A DNA stretch of 64,000 bases from JAFMKE01 sp037624485. Lineage in GTDB: Bacteria > Bacteroidota > Bacteroidia > Chitinophagales > UBA8649. The stretch is taken from NCBI GenBank assembly GCA_037624485.1, contig JASJJC010000009.1:186001-250000 (forward strand), written 5' to 3'. The notes below the pieces were generated by a model. The model had not been told where the DNA came from, ran no database searches, and saw only the letters and a program-made list of their open reading frames with translations. Shown here one piece after another: positions 36,878 to 45,981 of this stretch. Position 1 is the first letter of the stretch, and each line of letters opens with the position of its first letter. Position numbers and translations under genes: made by a program.

Positions 36878-37180
36878 ATGAGAGTAATAGAAGACGTATT
36901 AAAAAAGCCTGTTGTGACTGAAAAGTCTAACGAAATGCAAGAAAAGAGTAATCGATTTACTTTTATTGTAGATAGAGACGCAAACAAATTAGTCATCAAG
37001 AAGGCTATTGAAACGATGTACGGAGTAAGTGTAGATAAAGTATGGACACACGTTATCCCAGCGAAAGCAAAAACTCGTTTTACAAAGTCAGGCGTGGCAT
37101 CAGGAAGAAAACCAGCTTATAAAAAAGCAATTGTGAGTCTTGTGGAAGGCGATACAATTGATTTCTATAGTAATATCTAA
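36878..37180 (+). CDS. rplW: 50S ribosomal protein L23
   Basis: 100 residues. Contains KPVVTEKSNEMQEKSNRFTF and the extended tip that sits at the tunnel exit, the docking point for trigger factor and SRP. It lies 8 nt after rplD. Confidence 0.97.
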   Translation: MRVIEDVLKKPVVTEKSNEMQEKSNRFTFIVDRDANKLVIKKAIETMYGVSVDKVWTHVIPAKAKTRFTKSGVASGRKPAYKKAIVSLVEGDTIDFYSNI

Positions 37181-37210
37181 TAGGAATAAGAATCCACAAA
37201 TTAAGAAAAG

Positions 37211-38035
37211 ATGGGAATTAGAAAATTTAAGCCAGTAACACCTGGCACACGTTTTAGAATCGGAAGTGACTTCGCAGAGGTGACAACTGATAAGCCAGAG
37301 AAGTCTCTACTTTTACCTTTAAGTAAAAAAGGTGGTAGAAACTCGAATGGTAGAATCACCACTCGTTATAGAGGTGGTGGATCAAAAAGAAAATATCGTA
37401 TTATCGACTTTAAAAGAGATAAGCAAGATATGCCAGCAGAAGTGTTGTCTATTCAGTACGATCCAAACAGAACAGCTCGTATTGCATTATTGCAATATGA
37501 AGATGGAGTTAAAAGCTACATAATTGCCCCAAACGGTTTAAGTGTTGGTGCAAAGTTAATGTCTGGATCCAAAGCAGATCCTGAAGTAGGAAATGCATTG
37601 TACTTAGCAGATATTCCCTTAGGTTCTGTGGTACACAACATTGAAATGCAGCCAGGTAGAGGTGCTCAAATTGCTAGAAGTGCTGGTGCCTATGCGCAAC
37701 TAACAGCACGTGAAGGAAAATATGCAATTTTAAAAATGCCTTCAGGTGAAACAAGAATGATACTTAAAACTTGTTTAGCGGTTATTGGTTCTGTTTCAAA
37801 CGGAGACCATAACTTAACTAGGTTAGGTAAAGCAGGAAGAAAAAGATGGTTAGGTATTAGACCACGTACTAGAGGAGTAGTAATGAATCCGGTAGATCAC
37901 CCAATGGGTGGTGGTGAAGGCCGTAACTCAGGAGGTCACCCTCGATCTAGAACAGGCGTTTACGCTAAAGGGTTTAAAACTAGAGACAAAAAGAAATCAT
38001 CTAATCGTTTAATCATAAGCAAACGTAAAAAATAA
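37211..38035 (+). CDS. rplB: 50S ribosomal protein L2
   Basis: 274 residues, normal length. Starts MGIRKFKPVTPGTR and has the conserved C-terminal VMNPVDHPMGGGEGR segment, with the histidine near the peptidyl transferase centre. It binds 23S rRNA and is needed for subunit joining. Confidence 0.98.
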   Translation: MGIRKFKPVTPGTRFRIGSDFAEVTTDKPEKSLLLPLSKKGGRNSNGRITTRYRGGGSKRKYRIIDFKRDKQDMPAEVLSIQYDPNRTARIALLQYEDGVKSYIIAPNGLSVGAKLMSGSKADPEVGNALYLADIPLGSVVHNIEMQPGRGAQIARSAGAYAQLTAREGKYAILKMPSGETRMILKTCLAVIGSVSNGDHNLTRLGKAGRKRWLGIRPRTRGVVMNPVDHPMGGGEGRNSGGHPRSRTGVYAKGFKTRDKKKSSNRLIISKRKK

Positions 38036-38038
38036 GAT

Positions 38039-38308
38039 ATGGCACGTTCAATAAAAAAAGGCCCTTATATCGCACATCACTTACTTAAAAAAGTAGATGT
38101 CATGAATGAGGCTGATAGAAAAGCAGTAATTAAAACTTGGTCAAGAGCAAGTATGATTATTCCAGATATGGTAGGCCATACGATTGCAGTTCATAACGGA
38201 AACAAATTTATTCCTGTTTATGTTACGGAAAATATGGTAGGACACAAGTTAGGTGAATTCTCTCCAACTCGTTCATTTAGAGGACATTCATCGAAGAAAA
38301 TTAAATAA
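38039..38308 (+). CDS. rpsS: 30S ribosomal protein S19
   Basis: 89 residues. MARSIKKGPYIAHHLLKK and the C-terminal KLGEFSPTRSFRGHSSKK are typical. It contacts S13 in the 30S head. It starts 3 nt after rplB. Confidence 0.98.
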   Translation: MARSIKKGPYIAHHLLKKVDVMNEADRKAVIKTWSRASMIIPDMVGHTIAVHNGNKFIPVYVTENMVGHKLGEFSPTRSFRGHSSKKIK

Positions 38309-38363
38309 GATATAGTTTATCCGATTGAAAAATCGCTTAACTAAAAATCTAAATATTAAAAAA

Positions 38364-38741
38364 ATGGAAGCAGTAGCAAAATTGAAAAATAATCCTACAT
38401 CAACGAGAAAAACTCGATTGGTAGCGGATTTGATTAGAGGAATGGAAGTAAATCAAGCACTAAACGTACTGAAGTTTACAAGCAAGGAATCAGCTCCGAA
38501 AATTGAAAAACTGTTATTATCTGCTGTTAATAACTGGGGTCAAAAAAATGAGGCTCAACCGGAGGATCACGATTTAATCGTTAAGTCTATTTGGGTTGAT
38601 GGTGGAAAAATGCTCAAGCGTTTTAGACCAGCGCCTCAAGGTAGAGCGCACAGAATTCGTAAGCGTTCCAACCATATAACCTTAGTGGTTGATTCAAAAG
38701 TGGCAACCCCTGTTAAAGAGGAAGCGCCAGCAGCCGAATAA
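38364..38741 (+). CDS. rplV: 50S ribosomal protein L22
   Basis: 125 residues from the ATG at 38364; an in-frame TTG at 38325 is less likely. Tunnel-lining loop near MLKRFRPAPQGRAHRI. A short tail, PVKEEAPAAE, extends the usual end. It is followed not by rpsC directly but by a terminator and a new promoter. Confidence 0.96.
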   Translation: MEAVAKLKNNPTSTRKTRLVADLIRGMEVNQALNVLKFTSKESAPKIEKLLLSAVNNWGQKNEAQPEDHDLIVKSIWVDGGKMLKRFRPAPQGRAHRIRKRSNHITLVVDSKVATPVKEEAPAAE

Positions 38742-38763
38742 AGTATGATTTAAGATAAAAGGG

Positions 38764-38793
38764 ATGCCTCCTGTTGACGGAGGCATTTTTTTT
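38764..38793 (+). terminator. Intrinsic terminator inside the S10 cluster, after rplV
   Basis: ATGCCTCC pairs with GGAGGCAT across a TGTTGAC loop and is followed by eight T. This would end part or all of the upstream transcript before rpsC. Confidence 0.88.
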
Positions 38794-38862
38794 GAATGAA
38801 AATAAGTATCCACAACAATTGAAAAAGTGTATAAAAAAAATACAAAAAAAATGAATCAAGGG

Positions 38863-38893
38863 TTTAAATAACCAATTTTAATCCTTACATTTG
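38863..38893 (+). promoter_or_regulatory. Promoter of rpsC and the downstream ribosomal genes
   Basis: TTTA at 38863-38866, an exact 19-nt spacer and TACATTTG followed by C at 38886-38893. The leader to the rpsC ATG at 38936 would be about 38 nt. Confidence 0.75.
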
Positions 38894-38935
38894 CACTCCA
38901 ATTTTATAGAAGCGTTTCAAAATAGAACGAAATTA

Positions 38936-39634
38936 ATGGGACAAAAAATTAATCCAATATCGAATAGGCTAGGAATCATCAGAGGATGGGATTCAAACTG
39001 GTTTGCAGACAAAGACGCTGGTAAAAAGCTAGTGGAAGATGAGAAAATCCGGGAGTACTTACATGCTCGTATTAATAAAGGGGGTCTTTCAAAAATTATC
39101 ATTGAGAGAACTTTAAAGAGGGTTACTGTAACGGTTCACACATCGCGTCCAGGTATTATTATCGGAAGGGGTGGTTCAGAGGTTGATCGTATTAAAGAAG
39201 AGTTAAAGAAATTAACTGGTAAGGATGTTCAAATCAACATCGTAGAAATCAGAAGACCTGAGTTAGATGCAGCAATCGTTGGAGAAAGCGTTGCAAAGCA
39301 ATTAGAAGGTCGTGTTAATTTTAGAAGAGCTGTGAAAATGGCTATTGCTTCTACAATGAGAATGGGTGCTCAAGGTATCAAAATTCGTTGCTCCGGTAGA
39401 TTGGGTGGCGCTGAGATGGCAAGAGCTGAAGAATATAAGCAAGGAAGAACACCGCTTCAAACACTTAGAGCTGATATTGACTATGCTTTGGTTGAAGCGA
39501 ATACCATTTATGGTAAAATTGGTGTTAAAGTCTGGATTTGTAAAGGTGAGGTTCTAGGGAAAAGAGATTTATCTCCAAACGTGGGCGATCCGAATGCGAA
39601 GAAAGGGAAGAAGAAATTTGCTAAGCGTAAATAA
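38936..39634 (+). CDS. rpsC: 30S ribosomal protein S3
   Basis: 232 residues from the ATG at 38936 (MGQKINPISNRLGIIRGW). An in-frame TTG at 38891 lies inside the -7 element, so it is excluded. KH domain near RPGIIIGRGGSEVD; C-terminal lysine-rich tail. S3 forms part of the mRNA entry channel. It is the first gene after the promoter that splits the S10 cluster. Confidence 0.97.
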   Translation: MGQKINPISNRLGIIRGWDSNWFADKDAGKKLVEDEKIREYLHARINKGGLSKIIIERTLKRVTVTVHTSRPGIIIGRGGSEVDRIKEELKKLTGKDVQINIVEIRRPELDAAIVGESVAKQLEGRVNFRRAVKMAIASTMRMGAQGIKIRCSGRLGGAEMARAEEYKQGRTPLQTLRADIDYALVEANTIYGKIGVKVWICKGEVLGKRDLSPNVGDPNAKKGKKKFAKRK

Positions 39635-39644
39635 TTAGAGAAAG

Positions 39645-40067
39645 ATGTTATTACCGAAAAGAGTAAAATATAGAAAACAGCAAAAGGGCAGGATGAAAGG
39701 AAATGCCGGTAGAGGTACTGAAGTATCTTTTGGTTCTTTCGGATTAAAGTCACTGGATGTTAGTTGGATTACGAATCGTCAAATTGAAGCTGCAAGGATT
39801 GCGGTGAATAGGTACATGAAGAGAGAGGGTAAGGTCTGGATTAGAATTTTCCCAGATAAACCTTATACAAGCAAGCCATTAGAAGTGAGAATGGGTAAAG
39901 GTAAAGGTGCACCTGAAGGATGGGTTGCAGTTGTTAAGCCTGGAAGAATTATGTTTGAAGTGGATGGAGTTTCTGCTGAAGTAGCTAAAGAAGCATTAAG
40001 ATTAGCTGCTCAGAAATTACCAGTTCAGACGAAAGTAGTAACAAGAAGAGATTACGTAGAAGCTTAA
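39645..40067 (+). CDS. rplP: 50S ribosomal protein L16
   Basis: 140 residues. Starts MLLPKRVKYRKQQKGRMKG and has VRMGKGKGAPEGWVAVVKPGR near the tRNA-contacting region. It sits near the A site of the 50S subunit and is important for aminoacyl-tRNA accommodation. It lies 10 nt after rpsC. Confidence 0.98.
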   Translation: MLLPKRVKYRKQQKGRMKGNAGRGTEVSFGSFGLKSLDVSWITNRQIEAARIAVNRYMKREGKVWIRIFPDKPYTSKPLEVRMGKGKGAPEGWVAVVKPGRIMFEVDGVSAEVAKEALRLAAQKLPVQTKVVTRRDYVEA

Positions 40068-40078
40068 ATAATAAAGCT

Positions 40079-40291
40079 ATGACACTGAATAAAGAAGATA
40101 TCAAACAATTGACAACTGAAGAATTGTTAGAAAAAGGCCGCGAGACCAAAGTTCTATTGAAAAAAATGGAATTTAATCACGCAATTTCTGCTATAGAAAA
40201 TCCATTGCAGATTAGAGCAATGCGCAGAGATGTTGCAAGGTTGTTAACAGAGTTGAGAAGCAGAGAATTGAATAATTCTGAAAACGAATAA
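40079..40291 (+). CDS. rpmC: 50S ribosomal protein L29
   Basis: 70 residues, two-helix protein with IRAMRRDVARLLTELRSREL at its core. It is near the tunnel exit next to L23. Position between rplP and rpsQ is canonical. Confidence 0.96.
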   Translation: MTLNKEDIKQLTTEELLEKGRETKVLLKKMEFNHAISAIENPLQIRAMRRDVARLLTELRSRELNNSENE

Positions 40292-40296
40292 GATCG

Positions 40297-40560
40297 ATGG
40301 AAACAGTAGATAGAAAGTTAAGAAAAACCAGAACTGGTGTTGTGAGCAGTAACAAAATGGAAAAAACCATTACGGTTTCTGTTGAGCGAAGAGTTATTCA
40401 CCCGATGTACGGCAAGTTTTTAAAGAAAACTCAAAAGTATACGGCGCACGATGAAACTAACGAGTGCAACGAAGGTGACTTGGTTAAGATTATGGAAACT
40501 CGACCTCTTAGTAAAAACAAGAGATGGAGATTAGTTGAAATTTTAGAAAGAGCTAAATAA
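40297..40560 (+). CDS. rpsQ: 30S ribosomal protein S17
   Basis: 87 residues. Conserved OB-fold stretches RTGVVSSNKMEKTITV and GDLVKIMETRPLSKNKRWRL. A primary 16S rRNA binder. It lies 5 nt after rpmC and 1 nt before rplN. Confidence 0.98.
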   Translation: METVDRKLRKTRTGVVSSNKMEKTITVSVERRVIHPMYGKFLKKTQKYTAHDETNECNEGDLVKIMETRPLSKNKRWRLVEILERAK

Positions 40561-40561
40561 G

Positions 40562-40930
40562 ATGTTACAACAAGAATCAAGAGCTGGCGTAGCTGATAAC
40601 AGTGGTGCTAAAGAGATACTAGTAATTAAAGTACTAGGGGGATCTAAAAGAAGATATGCGTCTATTGGAGATAAAGTGGTAGTTTCTGTAAAGAAAGCCA
40701 TACCTAATGGGAATGCAAAGAAAGGTACAGTGCACAAAGCTGTTGTTGTTCGTACGAAAAAGTCTATTAAAAGAAAAGATGGTTCTCATATTCGTTTTGA
40801 CGATAATGCAGTTGTGTTATTGAATCCTCAAGAGGAAATGAGAGGCACAAGAATTTTTGGCCCTGTTGCCCGAGAGTTAAGAGACAGAGATTATATGAAG
40901 ATTGTTTCACTAGCTCCTGAGGTTATATAA
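40562..40930 (+). CDS. rplN: 50S ribosomal protein L14
   Basis: 122 residues. MLQQESRAGVADNSGAKE and the C-terminal RGTRIFGPVARELRD signature. It forms an inter-subunit bridge and binds silencing factor RsfS in other bacteria. First gene of the spc-type segment. Confidence 0.98.
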   Translation: MLQQESRAGVADNSGAKEILVIKVLGGSKRRYASIGDKVVVSVKKAIPNGNAKKGTVHKAVVVRTKKSIKRKDGSHIRFDDNAVVLLNPQEEMRGTRIFGPVARELRDRDYMKIVSLAPEVI

Positions 40931-40940
40931 TATTAAGAAG

Positions 40941-41276
40941 ATGAGTAAGAATAGATTTGAACCAAAATTTAATATCAAGAAAGGCGATACAGTGATTGTA
41001 TTAACTGGAAATGATAAAGGTAAAACAGGAAAAGTTTTAACGGTTTTTACAAAAACATCTAAGGTGATTGTAGAAAAAGTAAAAATGGTTAAAAAACATA
41101 CTAAGCCAGACGCTAAGAATCCAGATGGGGGAATTATCCCAATGGAAGCGCCTATTCATATTTCTAATGTTTCTTTAATTGATCCTAAATCGGGAAAAGC
41201 TACAAGAATTAGAAAAGAAAAAGGTGATAAAGGTTGGAATAGAGTTTCTAAGAAATCAGGAGAAATTATAGAATAA
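40941..41276 (+). CDS. rplX: 50S ribosomal protein L24
   Basis: 111 residues. KOW motif near KKGDTVIVLTGNDKGKTGKV. It initiates 50S assembly at the 5' end of 23S rRNA. It overlaps the rplE start by one base. Confidence 0.97.
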   Translation: MSKNRFEPKFNIKKGDTVIVLTGNDKGKTGKVLTVFTKTSKVIVEKVKMVKKHTKPDAKNPDGGIIPMEAPIHISNVSLIDPKSGKATRIRKEKGDKGWNRVSKKSGEIIE

Positions 41277-41824
41277 TGAGTTATACACCGCGATTAAAGA
41301 AAAAGTATGATGAGGAAGTAGTTCCTGCAATGACTGAAAAGTTCAACTACTCATCTATCATGGCCGTGCCAAAGGTAGTTAAGATTGCCTTGAATCAAGG
41401 AGTCAATGGTGCTACCAGTGACAAGAAATTAGTTGATGTTGCTGTTAAAGAAATGACAGACATTGTAGGTCAAAGAGCAGTCGCTACGCTTTCTAAGAAA
41501 GCGATATCAAATTTCAAGTTGAGAGAAGATATGCCGATTGGTGCTAAAGTTACTTTGAGAAGAGAGCGTATGTATGAATTTTTGGATCGTTTAATTTCTG
41601 TTGCCTTACCTAGAGTAAGAGATTTCCAAGGAATTAATAACAAAGGCTTTGACGGAAGAGGAAATTACAATTTCGGTATTACGGAGCAAATTATCTTCCC
41701 AGAAATTGATATTGATAAAGTATCTAGGATTGGTGGTTTTAACATTACGATTGTTACGACAGCTAAGACAGATCAAGAAGCAATGGAATTATTAAAATTA
41801 ATGGGTCTTCCATTTAAAAAATAA
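41276..41824 (+). CDS. rplE: 50S ribosomal protein L5
   Basis: 182 residues. Contains MAVPKVVKIALNQGVN and GRGNYNFGITEQIIFPEID. It binds 5S rRNA and forms the central protuberance. One-base overlap with rplX. Confidence 0.98.
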   Translation: MSYTPRLKKKYDEEVVPAMTEKFNYSSIMAVPKVVKIALNQGVNGATSDKKLVDVAVKEMTDIVGQRAVATLSKKAISNFKLREDMPIGAKVTLRRERMYEFLDRLISVALPRVRDFQGINNKGFDGRGNYNFGITEQIIFPEIDIDKVSRIGGFNITIVTTAKTDQEAMELLKLMGLPFKK

Positions 41825-41827
41825 ATT

Positions 41828-42097
41828 ATGTCTAGAAAATCAGTTGTAGCAAGACAAAAGAAAAGAGAAAGAATGGTTGCGAAGTTCGCAACTAAGCGTA
41901 AGGCTTTAAAAGAAGCAGGTGACTATGAAGCATTAGATAAGTTGCCAAAGAATGCTTCTCCTGTAAGATTGAAAAACAGATGTGGACTTACTGGTAGACC
42001 AAAAGGATATGTTAGGTTTTTCGGAATTAGTCGTGTAAAATTTAGAGAATTGGCTTCTGCAGGTAGACTACCTGGTGTAACAAAAGCAAGTTGGTAA
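41828..42097 (+). CDS. rpsN: 30S ribosomal protein S14, zinc-free type
   Basis: 89 residues, the long C-minus form. Only one cysteine (NRCGLTGRPKGYVR) is present instead of the four zinc ligands found in the short form. It helps assemble the 30S head near the A/P sites. Confidence 0.97.
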   Translation: MSRKSVVARQKKRERMVAKFATKRKALKEAGDYEALDKLPKNASPVRLKNRCGLTGRPKGYVRFFGISRVKFRELASAGRLPGVTKASW

Positions 42098-42115
42098 CAA
42101 TAAAATATTAAAGAA

Positions 42116-42517
42116 ATGTATTTCGATACTGTAGCAGATTATTTAACAAGAATTAGAAACGCTCAAATGGCTCAACATCGTATGGTGGAGATTCCGGCGT
42201 CTAACTTGAAAAAGAGAATTACCGAAATCCTTTATGATAAAGGATATATCCTTAAGTATAAGTTTGAGGGCGAAGCTTTTGGTGGACAAGGGAAAATTAT
42301 GATCGCATTGAAATACGATGGTAATATGGTTCCTGTGATGAAGGCTATCAATAGAGCTTCAAAACCTGGTAAACGTGTTTACAAGAACTCGAAAGAGATT
42401 CCTCATGTGTTGAATGGTCTAGGAGTTGCGATAATCTCTACGTCAAAAGGTGTTATGACTGATAAAGAAGCTCGTAACCTGAATGTAGGTGGTGAGATTT
42501 TGTGTGAAGTATATTAA
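42116..42517 (+). CDS. rpsH: 30S ribosomal protein S8
   Basis: 133 residues. VADYLTRIRNAQMAQH at the start and the C-terminal GVAIISTSKGVMTDKEAR signature. It binds the central domain of 16S rRNA; in E. coli it represses the spc operon. Confidence 0.98.
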   Translation: MYFDTVADYLTRIRNAQMAQHRMVEIPASNLKKRITEILYDKGYILKYKFEGEAFGGQGKIMIALKYDGNMVPVMKAINRASKPGKRVYKNSKEIPHVLNGLGVAIISTSKGVMTDKEARNLNVGGEILCEVY

Positions 42518-42538
42518 AGAACAGAAAAAGAATCAATC

Positions 42539-43090
42539 ATGTCTAGAATAGGAAAAGCACCAGTTGCAATCCCAGAAGGAGTAGAAATTAAAGTTGATGG
42601 CGCAATTGTTACCGTGAAAGGTAAGAATGGTGAGTTGAAGCAAGCTATTGATAAAGATATGTCCGTTAAAATAGAAGGCGGTTTTTTAACTCTAGAGCGT
42701 CCAACTGAGCAAAAACGTCATAAAGCATTACACGGTTTATATCGTTCATTGATTAACAATATGGTGACAGGTGTTTCTGAAGGTTATTCTAAAACATTGG
42801 AATTGGTTGGTGTAGGTTTTCGTGCCTCTTCTTCTGGTCAATTATTGGAAATGGCATTAGGATTTTCTCACCCAATTGTCTTCCTATTACCAGATGAGGT
42901 GAAGGTCGAAGCAATAATGGAAAAAGGGAAGCCGCCAAGAGTTGTCTTGAATAGCAACGATAAGCAATTAATAGGACAGATTGCAGCAAGAATCAGAGCA
43001 GTTAGAAAACCTGAACCATATAAAGGTAAAGGTATCAGATTCGCAGGCGAAGAAGTGAGAAGAAAAGAAGGTAAATCAGCTAAAAAATAA
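42539..43090 (+). CDS. rplF: 50S ribosomal protein L6
   Basis: 183 residues. Starts MSRIGKAPVAIPEGV, has two homologous halves, and ends PEPYKGKGIRFAGEEVRRKEGKS. It is near the L7/L12 stalk base. Confidence 0.98.
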   Translation: MSRIGKAPVAIPEGVEIKVDGAIVTVKGKNGELKQAIDKDMSVKIEGGFLTLERPTEQKRHKALHGLYRSLINNMVTGVSEGYSKTLELVGVGFRASSSGQLLEMALGFSHPIVFLLPDEVKVEAIMEKGKPPRVVLNSNDKQLIGQIAARIRAVRKPEPYKGKGIRFAGEEVRRKEGKSAKK

Positions 43091-43095
43091 TAGAA

Positions 43096-43446
43096 ATGGC
43101 TTTTAGTAATATCAAAAGAAGAATAAGAATTAAGAGAGGTATCCGGAACAAAGTTTCAGGTACTGCTCAAAGACCTAGGTTGTCTGTTTTTAGAAGTAAC
43201 AAGGCTATTTATGCTCAGTTGATTGATGATGCAACAGGAAACACATTGGTTTCGGCTTCATCAAAAGATACTTCAGTTGGTGGCGGAACGAAAGTAGATC
43301 AATCAAAGAAAGTTGGAGTAATGTTAGCTGAGAAAGCAAAGGCTGCCAAAATCGAAGCAATTGTTTTCGATAGAAACGGTTTTAGGTTTCACGGGCGTAT
43401 CGCCGCTTTAGCGGAAGGTGCGAGAGAGAATGGTTTAAAATTCTAG
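43096..43446 (+). CDS. rplR: 50S ribosomal protein L18
   Basis: 116 residues. RPRLSVFRSNKAIYAQLIDD and FDRNGFRFHGRIAALAEGAR are typical. It binds 5S rRNA with L5. Confidence 0.98.
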   Translation: MAFSNIKRRIRIKRGIRNKVSGTAQRPRLSVFRSNKAIYAQLIDDATGNTLVSASSKDTSVGGGTKVDQSKKVGVMLAEKAKAAKIEAIVFDRNGFRFHGRIAALAEGARENGLKF

Positions 43447-43464
43447 ATAAATAAATTAAGTAGA

Positions 43465-43980
43465 ATGTCAGCAAAAGGAAATATGTTAAGAGCCTCCGAG
43501 CTTGATTTGAAAGAGAAAGTGGTTAGCATCCGTCGAGTTGCTAAGGTTACCAAGGGTGGAAGAACTTTTGGTTTCTCTGCTTTAGTTGTAGTAGGCGATG
43601 GCAATGGTGTAGTTGGTCACGGAATGGGTAAAGCTAGAGAGGTGACAGAAGCTATTCAAAAGGCGATTGATGATGCAAAGAAAAGTTTAGTAAAGGTTCC
43701 GATTTTGAAAGGAACTATCCCACATGAGCAGTTAGGTAAGTTTGGGGCAGCTAAGGTATTAATGCGTCCTGCTTCTGAGGGTACTGGCGTAATAGCTGGT
43801 GGTGGAATGAGAGCGGTTTTGGAAGCTGCAGGTGTTCATAATGTATTAGGAAAATCTAAAGGCTCAAATAATCCGGCAAACGTGATTAGAGCAACGGTTG
43901 ATGCACTCATGAAAATGAGAGATCCATATACCGTGGCTAGAGATAGAAGAGTTTCATTAAAGAAAGTTTTTAACGGATAA
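43465..43980 (+). CDS. rpsE: 30S ribosomal protein S5
   Basis: 171 residues. VRRVAKVTKGGRTF-type double-stranded RNA-binding fold (here SIRRVAKVTKGGRTFGFSAL) and GTGVIAGGGMRAVLEAAGV. It affects decoding accuracy. It lies 5 nt before rpmD. Confidence 0.98.
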   Translation: MSAKGNMLRASELDLKEKVVSIRRVAKVTKGGRTFGFSALVVVGDGNGVVGHGMGKAREVTEAIQKAIDDAKKSLVKVPILKGTIPHEQLGKFGAAKVLMRPASEGTGVIAGGGMRAVLEAAGVHNVLGKSKGSNNPANVIRATVDALMKMRDPYTVARDRRVSLKKVFNG

Positions 43981-43985
43981 GAATC

Positions 43986-44165
43986 ATGGGAAAAGTTAGA
44001 GTTACTCAGGTTAAGAGTGTAATCGATAGACCAAAAGATCAAAAAGCAACAATGGTTGCTTTAGGATTAAGAAAAATAGGTCGCAGTAATGAGTTAGAGC
44101 GCACACCGCAAATTGATGGGATGATCAACAAGGTGTCACATTTAGTTAAAATTGAAGAAATATAG
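43986..44165 (+). CDS. rpmD: 50S ribosomal protein L30
   Basis: 59 residues, from ATG at 43986 to TAG at 44163-44165, a small gene of standard L30 size. It begins MGKVRVTQVKSVIDRP and contains TMVALGLRKIGR, both typical. It lies between rpsE and rplO as expected. Confidence 0.97.
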   Translation: MGKVRVTQVKSVIDRPKDQKATMVALGLRKIGRSNELERTPQIDGMINKVSHLVKIEEI

Positions 44166-44167
44166 TT

Positions 44168-44614
44168 ATGAACTTAAGTAGTTTAAAACCAGCAAAAGGT
44201 TCTACGCATAACTCGAAGCGAGTAGGTAGAGGTCAAGGATCAGGTAAAGGTGGTACTTCCACAAGAGGTCATAATGGTGCTCAATCTCGTTCGGGATACT
44301 CAAGGAAAATCGGATTTGAAGGTGGTCAAATGCCTTTACAAAGAAGAATACCAAAGAGGGGTTTCAAGAATATCAATCGTAAAGAGTATGCTGTTCTTAA
44401 CTTAGCAATGATTCAACATTATGCAGATAAGTATAAGGTGAAGGAGATTGATTTGAATTTCTTGAAAGAAAACAACATAATCAAAAACTCTGAAATCGTT
44501 AAGGTGCTGGGTAATGGTGAATTGACAACAAAAGTAAAGGTTACTGCTCATGCAATAAGCGCTACTGCTCAGGCTCAAATTGAGAAAGCAGGTGGGTCTT
44601 TTACTAAAATATAA
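44168..44614 (+). CDS. rplO: 50S ribosomal protein L15
   Basis: 148 residues. N-terminal RNA-binding extension GSTHNSKRVGRGQGSGKGGT and GFEGGQMPLQRRIPKRGF. A late 50S assembly protein. It lies 10 nt before secY. Confidence 0.98.
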   Translation: MNLSSLKPAKGSTHNSKRVGRGQGSGKGGTSTRGHNGAQSRSGYSRKIGFEGGQMPLQRRIPKRGFKNINRKEYAVLNLAMIQHYADKYKVKEIDLNFLKENNIIKNSEIVKVLGNGELTTKVKVTAHAISATAQAQIEKAGGSFTKI

Positions 44615-44624
44615 TATTTAGATA

Positions 44625-45977
44625 GTGAAGTTTATTGAAACGATAAAAAATATTTGGTCCATTAAGGAATTGAGAGATAAGATTTTATTTACCTTATTAT
44701 TAGTTTTGGTTTATAGAATTGGTTCTTACGTGGTTCTTCCTGGTGTTGACCCTTCAAGTTTAAATGCTCTAGCAGATAAAGCAGGGTCAGGTATACTTGG
44801 TATGGTTAATATATTTGCAGGTGGTGCTTTTAGTAGAGCTTCTATTATGGCCTTAGGTATTATGCCTTATATTTCAGCATCGATTGCAGTTCAACTTCTA
44901 ACTATTGCAGTTCCTTACTTCCAAAAATTACAAAAGGAAGGTGAAAGTGGACGTCGTCAGATTAATCAAATCACTAGAATTTTAACCATTATTGTGACAA
45001 TGGTTCAAGGTGCTGGTTACCTTACACTTTTGAATTCTCAAGGTATTCAAATAGTGGAGGGGTATTCTCCTGCTTTGTTTACTTTTACTGCAATGATAGT
45101 TCTGTCTACAGGTACTTTGTTTGCCATGTGGATTGGTGAAAAAATAACTGACAGCGGAATTGGTAATGGTATTTCCTTATTAATTATGGTCGGTATTATC
45201 GCTGCACTTCCGGGATCATTTGCAAGTGAATTAGCTGCTCGCTTTGGAGCAAGCGGTGGAGGTTTAGTTATCTTTATTTTTGAACTAGTTATCTTATTCT
45301 TAATAATTATTGCATCAATAGCCTTAGTTCAAGCGACAAGAAGGGTAGCGATTCAATACGCTAAAAGAAATGTCGTTCAAGGGGCTCAATCACTTCAGGC
45401 AGGTGGTAATAGACAATATTTACCTCTTAAAGTAAATGCGTCAGGTGTTATGCCGATTATCTTTGCTCAAGCGATTATGTTCTTGCCGTCTATGGTTTAC
45501 CAATTCTTTACGGATAATCAGTCTAGTTGGTTTGTACAAGCCTTTTCTGACCCAACGAGTTGGGCATATAATATTTTTACGTTCTTATTGATTGTGGTGT
45601 TTACATACTTCTATACAGCAATGGTAGTTAATCCAGTTCAAATTGCGGATCAATTAAAAAAAGATGGTGGTTTTATTCCAGGTATTAAGCCAGGTAAAAA
45701 TACAGCTGAATACGTAGATACTGTTGTTTCAAGAATTACATTACCAGGTTCAATATTTTTAGGAATTATTGCCATCCTTCCGGCTTTTGCAATGTTGGGT
45801 GGAGTAAATACTGGTTTTGCTTATTTCTTTGGTGGTACTTCCTTGTTAATTATGGTGGGAGTAATTTTAGATACGCTTCAACAAATTGAAAGTCACTTAA
45901 TGATGCGTCATTATGATGGCTTAATGAAAGGTGGAAGTAAATTGAGAGGAAGACAAAGTGTGGGGGCTTCCATTTAA
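44625..45977 (+). CDS. secY: Protein translocase subunit SecY
   Basis: 450 residues from a GTG at 44625. About ten transmembrane helices. Plug and gate stretches GIMPYISASIAVQLL and the SecA/ribosome-contacting loop GRRQINQITR are visible, and NPVQIADQLKKDGGFIPGI near 335 is a family signature. Forms the Sec channel in the inner membrane with SecE and SecG. Its location after rplO is canonical. Confidence 0.97.
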   Translation: MKFIETIKNIWSIKELRDKILFTLLLVLVYRIGSYVVLPGVDPSSLNALADKAGSGILGMVNIFAGGAFSRASIMALGIMPYISASIAVQLLTIAVPYFQKLQKEGESGRRQINQITRILTIIVTMVQGAGYLTLLNSQGIQIVEGYSPALFTFTAMIVLSTGTLFAMWIGEKITDSGIGNGISLLIMVGIIAALPGSFASELAARFGASGGGLVIFIFELVILFLIIIASIALVQATRRVAIQYAKRNVVQGAQSLQAGGNRQYLPLKVNASGVMPIIFAQAIMFLPSMVYQFFTDNQSSWFVQAFSDPTSWAYNIFTFLLIVVFTYFYTAMVVNPVQIADQLKKDGGFIPGIKPGKNTAEYVDTVVSRITLPGSIFLGIIAILPAFAMLGGVNTGFAYFFGGTSLLIMVGVILDTLQQIESHLMMRHYDGLMKGGSKLRGRQSVGASI

Positions 45978-45981
45978 AAAG

